Counted from the stretch's first letter, positions 34,507-43,326 are shown. The stretch: DNA of 64,000 nucleotides from Mesorhizobium sp. (GCA_004017275.1 SAKE01000017.1:57571-121570); one strand, 5' to 3'. Program-made: numbers and translations. The notes: generated from the letters alone by a model not told the origin.

Positions 34507-36318
34507 TCAGAACCTCAGTTTCTGCATAGCCATCATCAGGTCGGTGGAGATGCCGACCGTGATCGGCTGGGCAAACAGCACGCTGACCGAGGTGACGGCC
34601 GATGAGGTCGGATTGCTGATCTCGTACATGCTGGTGAAGCGGGTCAGGAACTTGCCGAGTTTCTCGGGGTCGGAGAAATCCGAGATGTCGAGTTTCTGCT
34701 CGAACAGCTTCGCCTGCTTGTCGACATCGGCGGTGGCAAAGGAATCGGGCAGGCCGAGCACGGTGCGCACGACGTTTGCAAGCGCGGTGTCGGCCAGCAC
34801 GTCGTACCAGCTGGTGATATTAGGGGCCTTGCGATTGAAATAAAGTGCCAGCCGCACGCCCTGATTGGTCTGGCCGGCATCCTCTTCGAGAGTCTGGCGC
34901 ATGTATTTATCGACCGTCGGCTGTTGCGCCGGATTGGTCGTGGTGGCCGCTTCGCCGTATTGTTCGAAGTTGAAGGCGGTGGCGAGCCCGGCATAGGATT
35001 TGTTGGTCATCTTGTTGGCGACGCTGTTGGAATCGCGGATGCCACCGGCAAGGACGCTGCGGATGAGGTCCTTGCTCTCCTTCGTCGGATCAAGCCCGTA
35101 GGCCGAGAGCGCGTAGTTGTACAGGCGACTGTTGGCCATCAGATCGTCGATGGATTTCACGTTCGTGACGTTGGCCAGGTAGTACGCGGTCTCCGACTTG
35201 ATGTAGTCGGCATTCGGCTTGATCAGGCCAAGCGCCGACTCTGTCGTGTAGATCTTCGGCGTGTCTTTCAGCACCTCGTCGCGCGTGGTTGTCTGATCGC
35301 CATATTGTGCAAAATTGAAGGCCGTGACGAAATTGGCGTATCGCTTATCGGTCAGCTTGTTTGCAGGGCTGTTGGGGTCGCTCACGCCGCCCTCGAGCAT
35401 GGCGCGGATCTGCTGCGGTGTTTCGGTTGACGCATCCAGTCCGTAGGAAGCCATGGCGAATGTAAGCAGGCGCTTGTCCGCCATGAGGCCGTCGATCGAC
35501 TTCACCTTGGAGATGTTTGATGCGTAGTAATCGGCCTCGCCTTTGACGTACTGCGCGCTCGGCTTGACCAACGTTAGTCCGGCTCCGGCCAGGTATCCCT
35601 TCGGCACCGCCTGCTGGACATTGTCGCGCGTGGTCGTCTGATCGCCATACTGGCCGAAGTCGAAAGCCGAGACGAAGTTGGCGTAACTCTTGTCGGGCAG
35701 CTTGTTGGCGGGACTGTTGGGATCGCTGACGCCACCTTCGAGCATCGCCCTGACCGTTACGGCCGGTTCGGTTTCGGCGTCGAGCCCGAATGCGGCCATC
35801 GCGTATGTCAGCAGGCGGCTGTCACCCATCAGGTCGTCGATCGACTTAACCTTGGAGATGTTGGTGACGTAGTAGGCGGTTTCGCTCTGATAGTAAGAGA
35901 AGCCTGTCTGCGAGGCGCCGATCTGGACTTGCAGCGCATAGTTGCTGGTCACCAGCTGCTGCGCCTTGTTGTAGACGGTGGTATTGGCACCGTTGGCTGC
36001 GAAGTTGAAGGCGCGGACAAACTCGGCGTAGCGCTTGTCGGTCAGCTTGTTGGCGAAACTGTTGGGATCGGCGACGCCTTCCTTCAGCGCCTTGACCATG
36101 AAGGCCTTGGCGTAGTCCATGTCCTCCAGCCCATAGGCCTTCATGGCATATTTGAACAACCGGTCGTTCTTGACGAAATCGTCGATCGATTTCACCTTGG
36201 TGATGTTGGCGAGATAATATTTGGTGTCGCGGTCGACGACCGGCTGCTGCTCGATCCTGTCGAGCGACGTTGAAATGTCTCTGGTGATGAGCTGGTAGCT
36301 GTTAAACGTATTAAGCAA
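34507..36318 (-). CDS. DUF1217 flagellar-cluster protein with four tandem repeats
   Basis: The 603-residue protein consists of four repeats of the same 115-residue period. Each opens with a YY-x-(A/T)N(I/V)(T/S)-KVKSIDD motif (Tyr pairs at 34, 149, 264 and 379) and continues through (DP)NS-ANK and YA-F-(AF)(D/N)F blocks; a more divergent DUF1217 end (about 468-570) follows. DUF1217 proteins are found in rhizobial flagellar loci, function unknown. The start is TTG 36318: GGAGG lies 7 bases upstream. It is the first gene of the long minus-strand operon, divergent from motA. No signal peptide is seen, so if extracellular it would use the flagellar export route. Confidence 0.85.
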   Translation of the reverse strand: MLNTFNSYQLITRDISTSLDRIEQQPVVDRDTKYYLANITKVKSIDDFVKNDRLFKYAMKAYGLEDMDYAKAFMVKALKEGVADPNSFANKLTDKRYAEFVRAFNFAANGANTTVYNKAQQLVTSNYALQVQIGASQTGFSYYQSETAYYVTNISKVKSIDDLMGDSRLLTYAMAAFGLDAETEPAVTVRAMLEGGVSDPNSPANKLPDKSYANFVSAFDFGQYGDQTTTRDNVQQAVPKGYLAGAGLTLVKPSAQYVKGEADYYASNISKVKSIDGLMADKRLLTFAMASYGLDASTETPQQIRAMLEGGVSDPNSPANKLTDKRYANFVTAFNFAQYGDQTTTRDEVLKDTPKIYTTESALGLIKPNADYIKSETAYYLANVTNVKSIDDLMANSRLYNYALSAYGLDPTKESKDLIRSVLAGGIRDSNSVANKMTNKSYAGLATAFNFEQYGEAATTTNPAQQPTVDKYMRQTLEEDAGQTNQGVRLALYFNRKAPNITSWYDVLADTALANVVRTVLGLPDSFATADVDKQAKLFEQKLDISDFSDPEKLGKFLTRFTSMYEISNPTSSAVTSVSVLFAQPITVGISTDLMMAMQKLRF

Positions 36319-36465
36319 AGACGTGCCTCCGGCCGAAGCTATGTCAGGACAATACCCCTACTTCCTTGCGCGAAACTGAATCGTGTCCGATGGCTTCGAT
36401 TCAAGCCTCACACAAGGCACGGGGGCTATCCCTTGCTCGCGATTTGAAATGCGGAAGGACCTGTC
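36319..36465. promoter_or_regulatory. Divergent promoter region, DUF1217 operon / motA
   Basis: These 147 bases separate two head-to-head flagellar units and must carry promoters for both. The ribosome-binding sites are clear on each side (GGAGG before the TTG start; AAGGA before the GTG of motA). I see no confident sigma-70 or sigma-54 pair. Confidence 0.5.
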
Positions 36466-37341
36466 GTGGGCATTCTGATTGGACTGGTGGTGACGCTCGG
36501 CTGCGTCCTTGGCGGCTTCATGGCCATGGGCGGCCATCTTCACGTGCTGATCCAGCCATGGGAGGCCGTGATCATCTGCGGCGCGGCTCTTGGCACCTTC
36601 CTCGTCGCCAATCCGATGAAGACGGTCAAGGATACCGGCAAGGGCATCCTCGAAGCCTTCAAGCAGGCGGTGCCCAAGGAACAGGACTATCTCGAAACGC
36701 TCGGCGTGCTGCACTCACTGATGCGCGAACTGCGCTCGAAATCCCGCAGCGAGGTCGAGGCGCATATCGACAATCCGGAAGAGTCGGCGATTTTCCAGGC
36801 ATTCCCGACCGTGCTGCACAACCATGACCTGACACATTTCATCTGCGACTACTGCCGCATCATCATCATCGGCAATGCCCGCTCGCATGAGATCGAGGCG
36901 CTGATGGACGAAGAAATCCAGACCATCAGATCCGACAAGATGAAGGCCTATCACGCACTGGTGGCAGTGGGCGACGGCTTGCCGGCGCTCGGCATCGTCG
37001 CCGCCGTGCTCGGCGTGGTCAAGGCGATGGGCGCGCTCGACCAGTCGCCTGAAATCCTCGGCGGCTTGATTGGTGCCGCACTTGTCGGAACGTTTCTTGG
37101 CATCTTCCTCTCCTACTCGGTGGTCGGGCCGGTCGCCACCAAGATCAAGACGGTGCGCGAGAAGAAGAACCGCCTCTACATCATCGTCAAGCAGACGCTG
37201 CTGGCCTACATGAACGGCGCGCTGCCGCAGGTGGCGATCGAATTCGGCCGCAAGACCATCTCGTCCTATGAACGGCCGACGATCGACGCCGTCGAGCAGA
37301 GCACGATGAACACCGGCATCGTCGAAAAGAAGGCCGCCTGA
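36466..37341 (+). CDS. motA: Flagellar stator protein MotA
   Basis: The 291 residues have four membrane spans and the MotA-specific cytoplasmic loop (LMRELRSKSRSEVEAHIDNP, EESAIFQAFP). Helix-3 and helix-4 signatures are VAVGDGLPALGIVAAVLGVV and SYSVVGPVATKIK, with the two functionally important Pro residues. The start is GTG 36466 with an AAGGA site 6 bases upstream. With MotB it forms the proton-driven stator. It begins a plus-strand run with fliM 32 bases later. Confidence 0.95.
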   Translation: MGILIGLVVTLGCVLGGFMAMGGHLHVLIQPWEAVIICGAALGTFLVANPMKTVKDTGKGILEAFKQAVPKEQDYLETLGVLHSLMRELRSKSRSEVEAHIDNPEESAIFQAFPTVLHNHDLTHFICDYCRIIIIGNARSHEIEALMDEEIQTIRSDKMKAYHALVAVGDGLPALGIVAAVLGVVKAMGALDQSPEILGGLIGAALVGTFLGIFLSYSVVGPVATKIKTVREKKNRLYIIVKQTLLAYMNGALPQVAIEFGRKTISSYERPTIDAVEQSTMNTGIVEKKAA

Positions 37342-37373
37342 ACGATGCGCGACAGATCGGTTCCAGCACTGTC

Positions 37374-38321
37374 ATGACCAGTCCGGGCAGCCCAGCGGAA
37401 GCGCGCTCGCTGATCATCGAGCGCCTCGTCGGTGACAGCGGCGAGGCCGCCCAGGTCATCGATGTCGGTCGGGCCATGGCCGAGCGGGCCGTGCCGCTGC
37501 TGCAGAAAAGCCTGACCGGCGAGCTTGGCGTTCCGGTCATTGTCGATCTCAAATCGGTCGAGGTCAGCCGCGTGCCTGAGGCGCGTTCGCACGCCGGCGA
37601 CACGTTTGCTATGACCGTCGTCGGATCGCCCGCGTCTTCCGACGCGATGACCCTGGTGATCGATGCTCCGGCGATCGCGATCATGGTCTGCACGCTGTTC
37701 GGCGGCGACCCGGATCTCCCGGTGTCACCGATCGAGCGCGATCTGTCGCAGATCGAAATCGATGTCTCGACCATGGTGTTCCAGCAGGTGGCGCAGGCCC
37801 TCAACGGATCGGGAAAGCGTTCGCTCGACCTGCGCCTGCCTGCGCCACGGGCAGTGTCCGGCACCGAGGCGAAGCGGCACGTGCTGCGCGACGGTGCGGC
37901 AATCCGCATCGTCCTTGGCATCTCGACGCCGGCCGACAGCGGCACCGTCACCGTGACGATGCCGCAACGTGTCGTGCTGGCCAGCCGCGACGGAGCTGTG
38001 CCCGTCAGCGACGACGATCACGGCCCGAGCTGGCGCGCGCGCTTTTCGGAAGAGGTGATGCGCTCCACCGTAGCGCTCGAGGCCACCATGCCGCTGACGC
38101 GGCTGACACTCGGCGACCTCGCCGGTTTCGAAATTGGCCAGGTCATCGAATTCGAGGAAACGGCGCAGTCGCAGGCGCGTCTCAGCGCGCGCGGCAAGAC
38201 GCTGTTCGTATGCGAGTTCGGCAAACTGGGACAGAACTACACCGTCCGGATCAGGCATCCCTACGATGCCGGGCAGGACTTTATCGACGGGCTGATGCCG
38301 GCTGCCGCCGGACGCGCCTGA
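37374..38321 (+). CDS. fliM: Flagellar motor switch protein FliM
   Basis: The 315-residue protein has the FliM middle domain (about 40-215) and a FliN-like C-terminal domain (LEATMPLTRLTLGDLAGFEI and CEFGKLGQNYTVRI). It is the C-ring subunit that takes CheY signals. The N-terminal 20 residues (ARSLIIERLVG) do not show the usual LSQ-EIDALL CheY-docking motif clearly. Start choice: a GTCATG at 37374 with only a weak upstream site. Divergence from enteric FliM is large, but position between motA and fliN is decisive. Confidence 0.85.
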   Translation: MTSPGSPAEARSLIIERLVGDSGEAAQVIDVGRAMAERAVPLLQKSLTGELGVPVIVDLKSVEVSRVPEARSHAGDTFAMTVVGSPASSDAMTLVIDAPAIAIMVCTLFGGDPDLPVSPIERDLSQIEIDVSTMVFQQVAQALNGSGKRSLDLRLPAPRAVSGTEAKRHVLRDGAAIRIVLGISTPADSGTVTVTMPQRVVLASRDGAVPVSDDDHGPSWRARFSEEVMRSTVALEATMPLTRLTLGDLAGFEIGQVIEFEETAQSQARLSARGKTLFVCEFGKLGQNYTVRIRHPYDAGQDFIDGLMPAAAGRA

Positions 38322-38339
38322 GCATTTGGAGACGATTTC

Positions 38340-38726
38340 ATGGCCAAGACCAAGGTGGAAGCCGACCTCGACCAGCCCGACGAGCAACTCGACCGCGCCA
38401 TCGAAGAATTGCGCGGGGTCCTGCATGAGGAGGAACAACGCCCCGACATGGCGTTCAGGGCCGCTTCATCAGCCAATTCAAGCGTCATCATGAATATCCC
38501 CGTCGATGTCCAGATCATCCTCGGCAGCACCGAGATGCCGGTCTCCGACCTGATGGCGTTGCAGAAAGGGTCGACGGTGGCGCTCAATCGCCGCATCGGC
38601 GAGCCCGTCGACGTCGTGGTCAACGGTCGCAAGATCGCGCGTGGCGAGATCACCGTGCTGGAAAGCGATCCATCGCGCTTCGGCATCAGGCTGACCGAAA
38701 TCATCGCCGGCACGAAGGGCGCCTAG
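38340..38726 (+). CDS. fliN: Flagellar motor switch protein FliN
   Basis: The 128 residues have an acidic N-terminus (EADLDQPDEQLDRAIEE) and the surface-presentation-of-antigens (SpoA) domain (NIPVDVQIILGSTEMPVSD, LMALQKGSTVALNRRIGEPV, VVNGRKIARGEITVLE). A GGAGA site lies before ATG 38340. It forms the C-ring base and binds FliH. Confidence 0.96.
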   Translation: MAKTKVEADLDQPDEQLDRAIEELRGVLHEEEQRPDMAFRAASSANSSVIMNIPVDVQIILGSTEMPVSDLMALQKGSTVALNRRIGEPVDVVVNGRKIARGEITVLESDPSRFGIRLTEIIAGTKGA

Positions 38727-38769
38727 ACATGGGTTGCGGGGTTTGCCGGTGGCAGCAGAGGCGAGTGGC

Positions 38770-39780
38770 ATGACGACGCCGGTGACCTTGACCCGCGCGC
38801 AAAAGGCAGCCGCCATATTGGTGGCAATGGGCAAGCCGTCGGCCAGCCGCCTGCTGAAATTCTTCAAGCAGGAAGAATTGAAGGCGCTGATCGAGGGCGC
38901 CCGCCTGCTGCGGACGATTCCGCAAAGCGATCTCGAGCGCATCGTCGCCGAGTTCGAGGCCGAGTTCACCGAAGGGGCGGGATTGCTCGATTCCGCCGAC
39001 AGGATGGACACCATCCTCAATGAATCGCTCTCGCCCGAAGAGATGAGTGCCATCATGGGCGACAAGAGATTCGAGGTCGCCCCGGAAGGCCCGCCGCCGA
39101 TTTGGCCGGAGCTCGAAAAGCTCGAACCGGCGCGGCTTGGCGCCTTCCTGGCCGGCGAACATCCGCAGACCGCGGCCATGGTGCTGTCGAAGCTGGCGCC
39201 GCACGTGGCGGCGAGCGTGCTGCTGACGCTGACCAAGCCGACACGCGGCGAAATCATCAAGCGCATGGTGACGATGGCGAATGTTCCGGAAGCCGCAAGC
39301 AGGATCGTCGAAAACCGGCTGCGCACCAGCGTGCTGACGGAAACCTCGACCAAGGATACCTCGGCCGGTCAGGCGCGCGTCGCCAGCGTCCTCAACGAGT
39401 TGGACAAGCCGCTGCTCGAAGAGGTCATGCAGGACCTGGAAGCCGCCGGCACGCCTGATCTCGACGGCGTCCGAGCCCGCTTGTTTGCCTTCGACGACCT
39501 GCCGCTGCTCACCCAGAAAGCGCGGGTGCTGCTGTTCGACGGGCTGTCGACGGAACTGGTCACGCTGGCCCTGCGCGGCACTTCAGCCGCACTTGCCGAA
39601 TCGGTGCTGTCGGCGATCGGCGCCCGCTCGCGACGCATGATCGAAGCTGAACTCGGACAGGGTTCGGACGGGATTCCTCTCGCCGACATCACGGCGGCGC
39701 GCAAGACGATTGTGACGACGACCATCCGGTTGTCGCGCGAAGGCGCCTTCGAACTTCCTTCGACCCAAGACGCCGCCTAA
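38770..39780 (+). CDS. fliG: Flagellar motor switch protein FliG
   Basis: With ATG 38770 the protein has 336 residues (MTTPVTLTRAQKAAAILVAM), as expected; a TTG at 38734 would add 12 residues but without a fitting site. FliG domains: N-domain contacting FliF, middle domain with EHPQTAAMVLSKL (the EHPQ motif at about 135), and the C-domain with the torque helix (ARVLLFDGLSTELVTLALRG). The enteric charged pair at the torque helix is only partly kept. Confidence 0.94.
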   Translation: MTTPVTLTRAQKAAAILVAMGKPSASRLLKFFKQEELKALIEGARLLRTIPQSDLERIVAEFEAEFTEGAGLLDSADRMDTILNESLSPEEMSAIMGDKRFEVAPEGPPPIWPELEKLEPARLGAFLAGEHPQTAAMVLSKLAPHVAASVLLTLTKPTRGEIIKRMVTMANVPEAASRIVENRLRTSVLTETSTKDTSAGQARVASVLNELDKPLLEEVMQDLEAAGTPDLDGVRARLFAFDDLPLLTQKARVLLFDGLSTELVTLALRGTSAALAESVLSAIGARSRRMIEAELGQGSDGIPLADITAARKTIVTTTIRLSREGAFELPSTQDAA

Positions 39781-39789
39781 GACCGCGCC

Positions 39790-40872
39790 ATGGCTGACGC
39801 AGTCGACAAGGACTCGAAAACCGAAGAGGCAACGGAAAAGAAGATCCGCGACACCGTCGAACAGGGCAAACTGCCCCATTCGCGAGAGACGGCACTGCTC
39901 GCCTCGTTCGTTGCCATATTGGTGTTCACCGTCTTCTACGCCAAGGACGCGATCGTCGATCTCGGCATGTTCCTGTCGATGTTCCTGGAAAAGCCGGAAG
40001 CCTGGCCGATGGACACCGAGACCGACGTCATCGCGCTCTACAAGATCGTCCTTCTCGAGGTTGGCCGCGCCGTCCTGAGCCTGATGGTGCTGCTGACCGT
40101 CGCCGGTGTCGGCGCCTCGGTGTTCCAGAATATGCCGCAATTCGTCGGCGAGCGGGTGCGGCCGCAACTGTCGCGCATCTCGATCACCAAGGGGTGGAAC
40201 AGGCTGTTCGGCATTCAGGGTTGGGTCGAGTTCCTCAAGTCACTCGGCAAAGTCGGCTTTGCCATCGTCGTGTTGAGCTTCACCCTGTCGGAGGATCACC
40301 GCAAGCTGCTCGCCGGCATGATCACCAATCCGATTGCCTTCGGTCTCGTCATCCGCGGCATCGCCGTCGACATCCTGGTGGCGATCGTCTTCGTCATGGG
40401 GTTGATCGCGGCGGTCGACATCGTCTGGTCGCGCTTCCACTGGAAGCAGGACCTGCGTATGAGCAAGCAGGAGGTCAAGGACGAGTTCAAACAGTCCGAG
40501 GGCGACCCGATCGTCAAATCGCGCCTGCGCTCGCTGGCGCGCGACCGGGCGCGCAAGCGGATGATGACAGCGGTGCCGCGCGCGACGCTGATCATCGCCA
40601 ACCCGACGCACTTCTCGATCGCGCTGAAATATGTGCGCGACGAGGACTCGGCGCCCATGGTGCTGGCCAAGGGTCAGGACCTGGTGGCGCTCAAGATCCG
40701 CGAGATCGCGCGGGAACACAACATCCCGATCTTCGAGGACGTGGCGCTCGCCCGCTCCATGTACAAGCAAGTTTCGGTCGATAATGTGATCCCGTCACAA
40801 TTCTACCAGGCCGTCGCCGAACTGGTGCGGATCGTCTACTCGAAAAAGGCTGAGCGCAGACAGATTTCATGA
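39790..40872 (+). CDS. flhB: Flagellar export specificity protein FlhB
   Basis: The 360-residue protein has four membrane spans and a cytoplasmic domain with the autocleavage motif NPTH at 271-274 (Asn271 being the cleaved residue). Conserved front EEATEKKIRD and linker MSKQEVKDEFKQSEGDP are present. It switches export from rod/hook to filament with FliK. It follows fliG by 9 bases and overlaps the next gene by four bases. Confidence 0.97.
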   Translation: MADAVDKDSKTEEATEKKIRDTVEQGKLPHSRETALLASFVAILVFTVFYAKDAIVDLGMFLSMFLEKPEAWPMDTETDVIALYKIVLLEVGRAVLSLMVLLTVAGVGASVFQNMPQFVGERVRPQLSRISITKGWNRLFGIQGWVEFLKSLGKVGFAIVVLSFTLSEDHRKLLAGMITNPIAFGLVIRGIAVDILVAIVFVMGLIAAVDIVWSRFHWKQDLRMSKQEVKDEFKQSEGDPIVKSRLRSLARDRARKRMMTAVPRATLIIANPTHFSIALKYVRDEDSAPMVLAKGQDLVALKIREIAREHNIPIFEDVALARSMYKQVSVDNVIPSQFYQAVAELVRIVYSKKAERRQIS

Positions 40873-41306
40873 ACCGGCAACCGCACGCAAAATCCCGCGA
40901 GATCATCGTCGCCAGCGCCATCGAGCAGGTGGTGGGGGAACTGAGGCTGATCGATGTCGCCGACTACATCGCCTTCATCCGGCTGGAGCATTTCGCGTGC
41001 CTGTCGGATCTGGTCGATTCAGCGGTGGAACTGTTCTTCCTGCCGGGTACGCTGCGGCTTGGCCATGGCGGCGAAGCGCATGTCGACTGGAGCGGCAGCC
41101 CGCGCATCGTGCTCGATCTGGAGCTGAGGCCGCCCGGCGTCACCGTCTATTTCCAGCTGACGCTGAGCGAGCTCGGTGCCTCGGTGGTGGTCAACTACGT
41201 ATCCTTCGAGAAGCCGGGCGAAGATCCGGAGCACAACACGGTGCTGCTCGAGGCTGTGATCGAACAGGCGCGCATCCGCAAGGTCGAGTCTCTGGCCTTT
41301 CGCTGA
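40869..41306 (+). CDS. Hypothetical protein coupled to flhB
   Basis: The 145 residues have no signal peptide or membrane span. The sequence alternates hydrophobic strands (VDWSGSPRIVLDLELRPPGV, TVYFQLTLSELGASVVVNYV) after a helical front (IIVASAIEQVVGELRLIDVA). The ATG overlaps the flhB stop (ATGA), so translation is coupled, and the gene ends the motA-fliM-fliN-fliG-flhB run. Such coupling suggests a flagellar or flagellar-control role. I cannot name a family. Confidence 0.75.
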   Translation: MNRQPHAKSREIIVASAIEQVVGELRLIDVADYIAFIRLEHFACLSDLVDSAVELFFLPGTLRLGHGGEAHVDWSGSPRIVLDLELRPPGVTVYFQLTLSELGASVVVNYVSFEKPGEDPEHNTVLLEAVIEQARIRKVESLAFR

Positions 41307-41340
41307 CCATTGGTCGCTTCCGACCCGTTGTCGAATTCCC

Positions 41341-42111
41341 TTATTCGATCAAGCCCAGGCGCAACGCCTTGGCTACGGCCTGGTTGCGGTTGACGGCGTT
41401 GAGCTTCTGGGTCGACTGGGTCAGATATTGGTTGGCGGTGTGCACCGACAGCTTCAGGAGCCGCGCGATCTCCTCGCTGGTGTTGCCGTTGGCGGTCAGT
41501 TTCAGGCATTCGAGTTCGCGCTTGGAGATTGTGCGCATGCGTCCGGCGTCGCCCGGACGGATGCGGGCGACGCCGGCGAACAGCGAAAAGCAGCGGGCGT
41601 GGATCTCGTAGAGCGCGTCCTGCGGCAAGGCGATCTCGGAGCCCAGGAAAACGACAAGGCCGCATTGGCCGCGGTCGGCGTGGACGGGAAAGGCGATGCC
41701 GCTGGTGCCGGGTGCCAGCGGTGCGATCTGCTGCGTCCAGGCGAGATTGCCGAACATCTCGGCCATGGCGGCAATGCCGTCATCCGTCCACCAGCGCGGT
41801 TCGGTCGAGATGCGGGTGTGACGCACGATCTCCTCGCCATTGGCGCCTGAAATGAACTTCGTCGCCACGGCAATGCCGGGATAGTCGGAATCGAAGCAAG
41901 GAATGAGCCGCGCCCGTTCGGGCGAGGGGCTGGCAAAGAACAGGCCGAAAGCCGAGGCATTGATGTCGACGGCGATCCAGCGGCAGCGGCGCACGGCGTC
42001 GGGAATGCTGACGGCGTGATGGGTTTCGGAGCTGAGCGAGAAAGCGCCGAACGGGTTGCGCTGCTCATTGAAAAGGGCTTCGGCAGCCTCCTTGATATCG
42101 GCGTGTTTCAA
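41341..42111 (-). CDS. visR: LuxR-type flagellar master regulator VisR
   Basis: The 256 residues have an N-terminal ligand/dimer domain and a C-terminal LuxR helix-turn-helix (SKRELECLKLTANGNTSEEI, ARLLKLSVHTANQYL, and NAVNRNQAVAKALRLGLI). VisN-VisR of Sinorhizobium is a heterodimer at the top of the flagellar cascade. The start is TTG 42111, whose last base pair overlaps the visN TGA stop; no ATG exists in the frame before the conserved part. It converges on the flhB-linked gene, with a 34-base gap. Confidence 0.85.
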   Translation of the reverse strand: MKHADIKEAAEALFNEQRNPFGAFSLSSETHHAVSIPDAVRRCRWIAVDINASAFGLFFASPSPERARLIPCFDSDYPGIAVATKFISGANGEEIVRHTRISTEPRWWTDDGIAAMAEMFGNLAWTQQIAPLAPGTSGIAFPVHADRGQCGLVVFLGSEIALPQDALYEIHARCFSLFAGVARIRPGDAGRMRTISKRELECLKLTANGNTSEEIARLLKLSVHTANQYLTQSTQKLNAVNRNQAVAKALRLGLIE

Positions 42112-42818
42112 ATGATGCCGCTCCTGATCGCCGTGGCGATGGCCATCGCGCGGTTGCTGGCCGCGAATTTCTGGATGGCGTGGGTGATGTAACTGTTGAC
42201 GGTGTTGGAGGAGACGCCAAGGATGACGGCGACCTCGTCGGTGGTCTTGCCTTCGGAGACCCAGAACAGGCATTCGCGCTCTCGATCCGACAGCGGATCC
42301 TGCATTGCGGCGGCGGCGATCAGTTGCGGGATGTGCGAGAGCGCGTAGCAGCATTTCAGTTGCGCCCGCATCAGCGCCGGCTGGTCGATGCTGCCGGCTG
42401 TCGCTGCCGAGAAAAGGGCGAACAGGCGCTGGCGGCCGACATTCAGCCTGAGCGAATAAACCTCCGCATGGCCGAGCACATCGAGAAGGCGCGCCTCCTC
42501 GCCGGTGATCAACCCGTCAGCTTCGGGCGCGTGAGAGGCAACAAGCGGTCTCGGACGGATACCTGGTGCAACGGTGAGCGCGCCTTGCGCAAGCCCGGCG
42601 ATCAGCCGCTTGCCGATCAGCTCGATGGCGTCGAAAATCCAGTTGGAGGAGACGATGCGCGCATCGTTGCGGTCCTGGTCGTGGACGATGGCGACCAGCA
42701 TGTAGCTGTCGGCGCCGATCTCGGCGGTCAGTTGCATGAAAAAGCTGGTGAGATCGCCGCGCGACGTCAGGCGCGAGCCCAATGTGTCGGATTGAAGTAA
42801 CGCGGCGGGACTGCTCAT
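42108..42818 (-). CDS. visN: LuxR-type flagellar master regulator VisN
   Basis: The 236 residues comprise an N-terminal sensory domain (FMQLTAEIGADSYMLVAIVH, LLDVLGHAEVYSLRLNVGRQ) and a C-terminal HTH (LSDRERECLFWVSEGKTTDE, VAVILGVSSNTVNSYITHAI). It and visR are coupled by the stop/start overlap. Which of the two is VisN rests on the order (visN first), as in Sinorhizobium. The 508-base upstream region is its promoter space, with an 18-base palindrome at 42914. Confidence 0.85.
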   Translation of the reverse strand: MSSPAALLQSDTLGSRLTSRGDLTSFFMQLTAEIGADSYMLVAIVHDQDRNDARIVSSNWIFDAIELIGKRLIAGLAQGALTVAPGIRPRPLVASHAPEADGLITGEEARLLDVLGHAEVYSLRLNVGRQRLFALFSAATAGSIDQPALMRAQLKCCYALSHIPQLIAAAAMQDPLSDRERECLFWVSEGKTTDEVAVILGVSSNTVNSYITHAIQKFAASNRAMAIATAIRSGII

Positions 42819-43326
42819 TCTTGTTGCTTTTGGCCGGAATCGTTTCTGCTGTCCGGATGCTGGAAGCCAGCCGCCGAACCCGAATACGCATCACTTTGAC
42901 GAAGACACACGCGTGGCGCAGGGCTGCGCCAACCAGATACGAATCCATTCAGGGAACGCGAAGCCGTCCGCGTCTGGTGCCGGAAAAAGCTCCGGAACAA
43001 GAGACTTTGGGTGGTCGCCGCGCCCCCCAAGGACCGGCTGATTCGGGTCTAATCTACCCGCAGTTGAATCCGACATCAAACGCGATTTGACAAAATCGAA
43101 TCTGGTGGACTCAGGTGCGACTCAGAGGTCGATTTTCGCAGTCTTCGAGATGCGAAAGTATCGGCACTGTGCAAGCCGGCCATATCGTTGGCGGGCTTGT
43201 TGCGATAGATACGAAAACGCCGAAGGGGTGGGCATCTCCGCAGGCGAGCTTGTGGGTGGCAGGACGGATGCGGTTGTCGCAGTGGCGCTACGCGGGCTTC
43301 TGGCACGGTTGGTTTCGGGGGAAACA
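42819..43326. other. Divergent intergenic region, visN / TMEM43-like gene
   Basis: These 508 bases hold no gene I can support; short frames here have neither a plausible site nor similarity. An 18-base inverted repeat lies at 42914-42931. GGGGGAAAC at 43318-43325 is the ribosome-binding site for the plus-strand gene. Length and divergence imply regulatory DNA for the top flagellar regulators. Confidence 0.5.
42914..42931. promoter_or_regulatory. Palindrome about 95 bases upstream of visN
   Basis: TGGCGCAG (42914-42921) and CTGCGCCA (42924-42931) pair perfectly around two bases. LuxR-family proteins bind such two-fold sites of about 18-20 bases, so it could be an operator, possibly for autoregulation; a leader hairpin is the other reading. 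Confidence 0.4.

Noticed and set aside
34507..36318. Repeat region considered as a CRISPR or DNA repeat array
   Set aside because: The period is 345 bases, in frame, with protein-level conservation and diverged DNA; it is a coding repeat.
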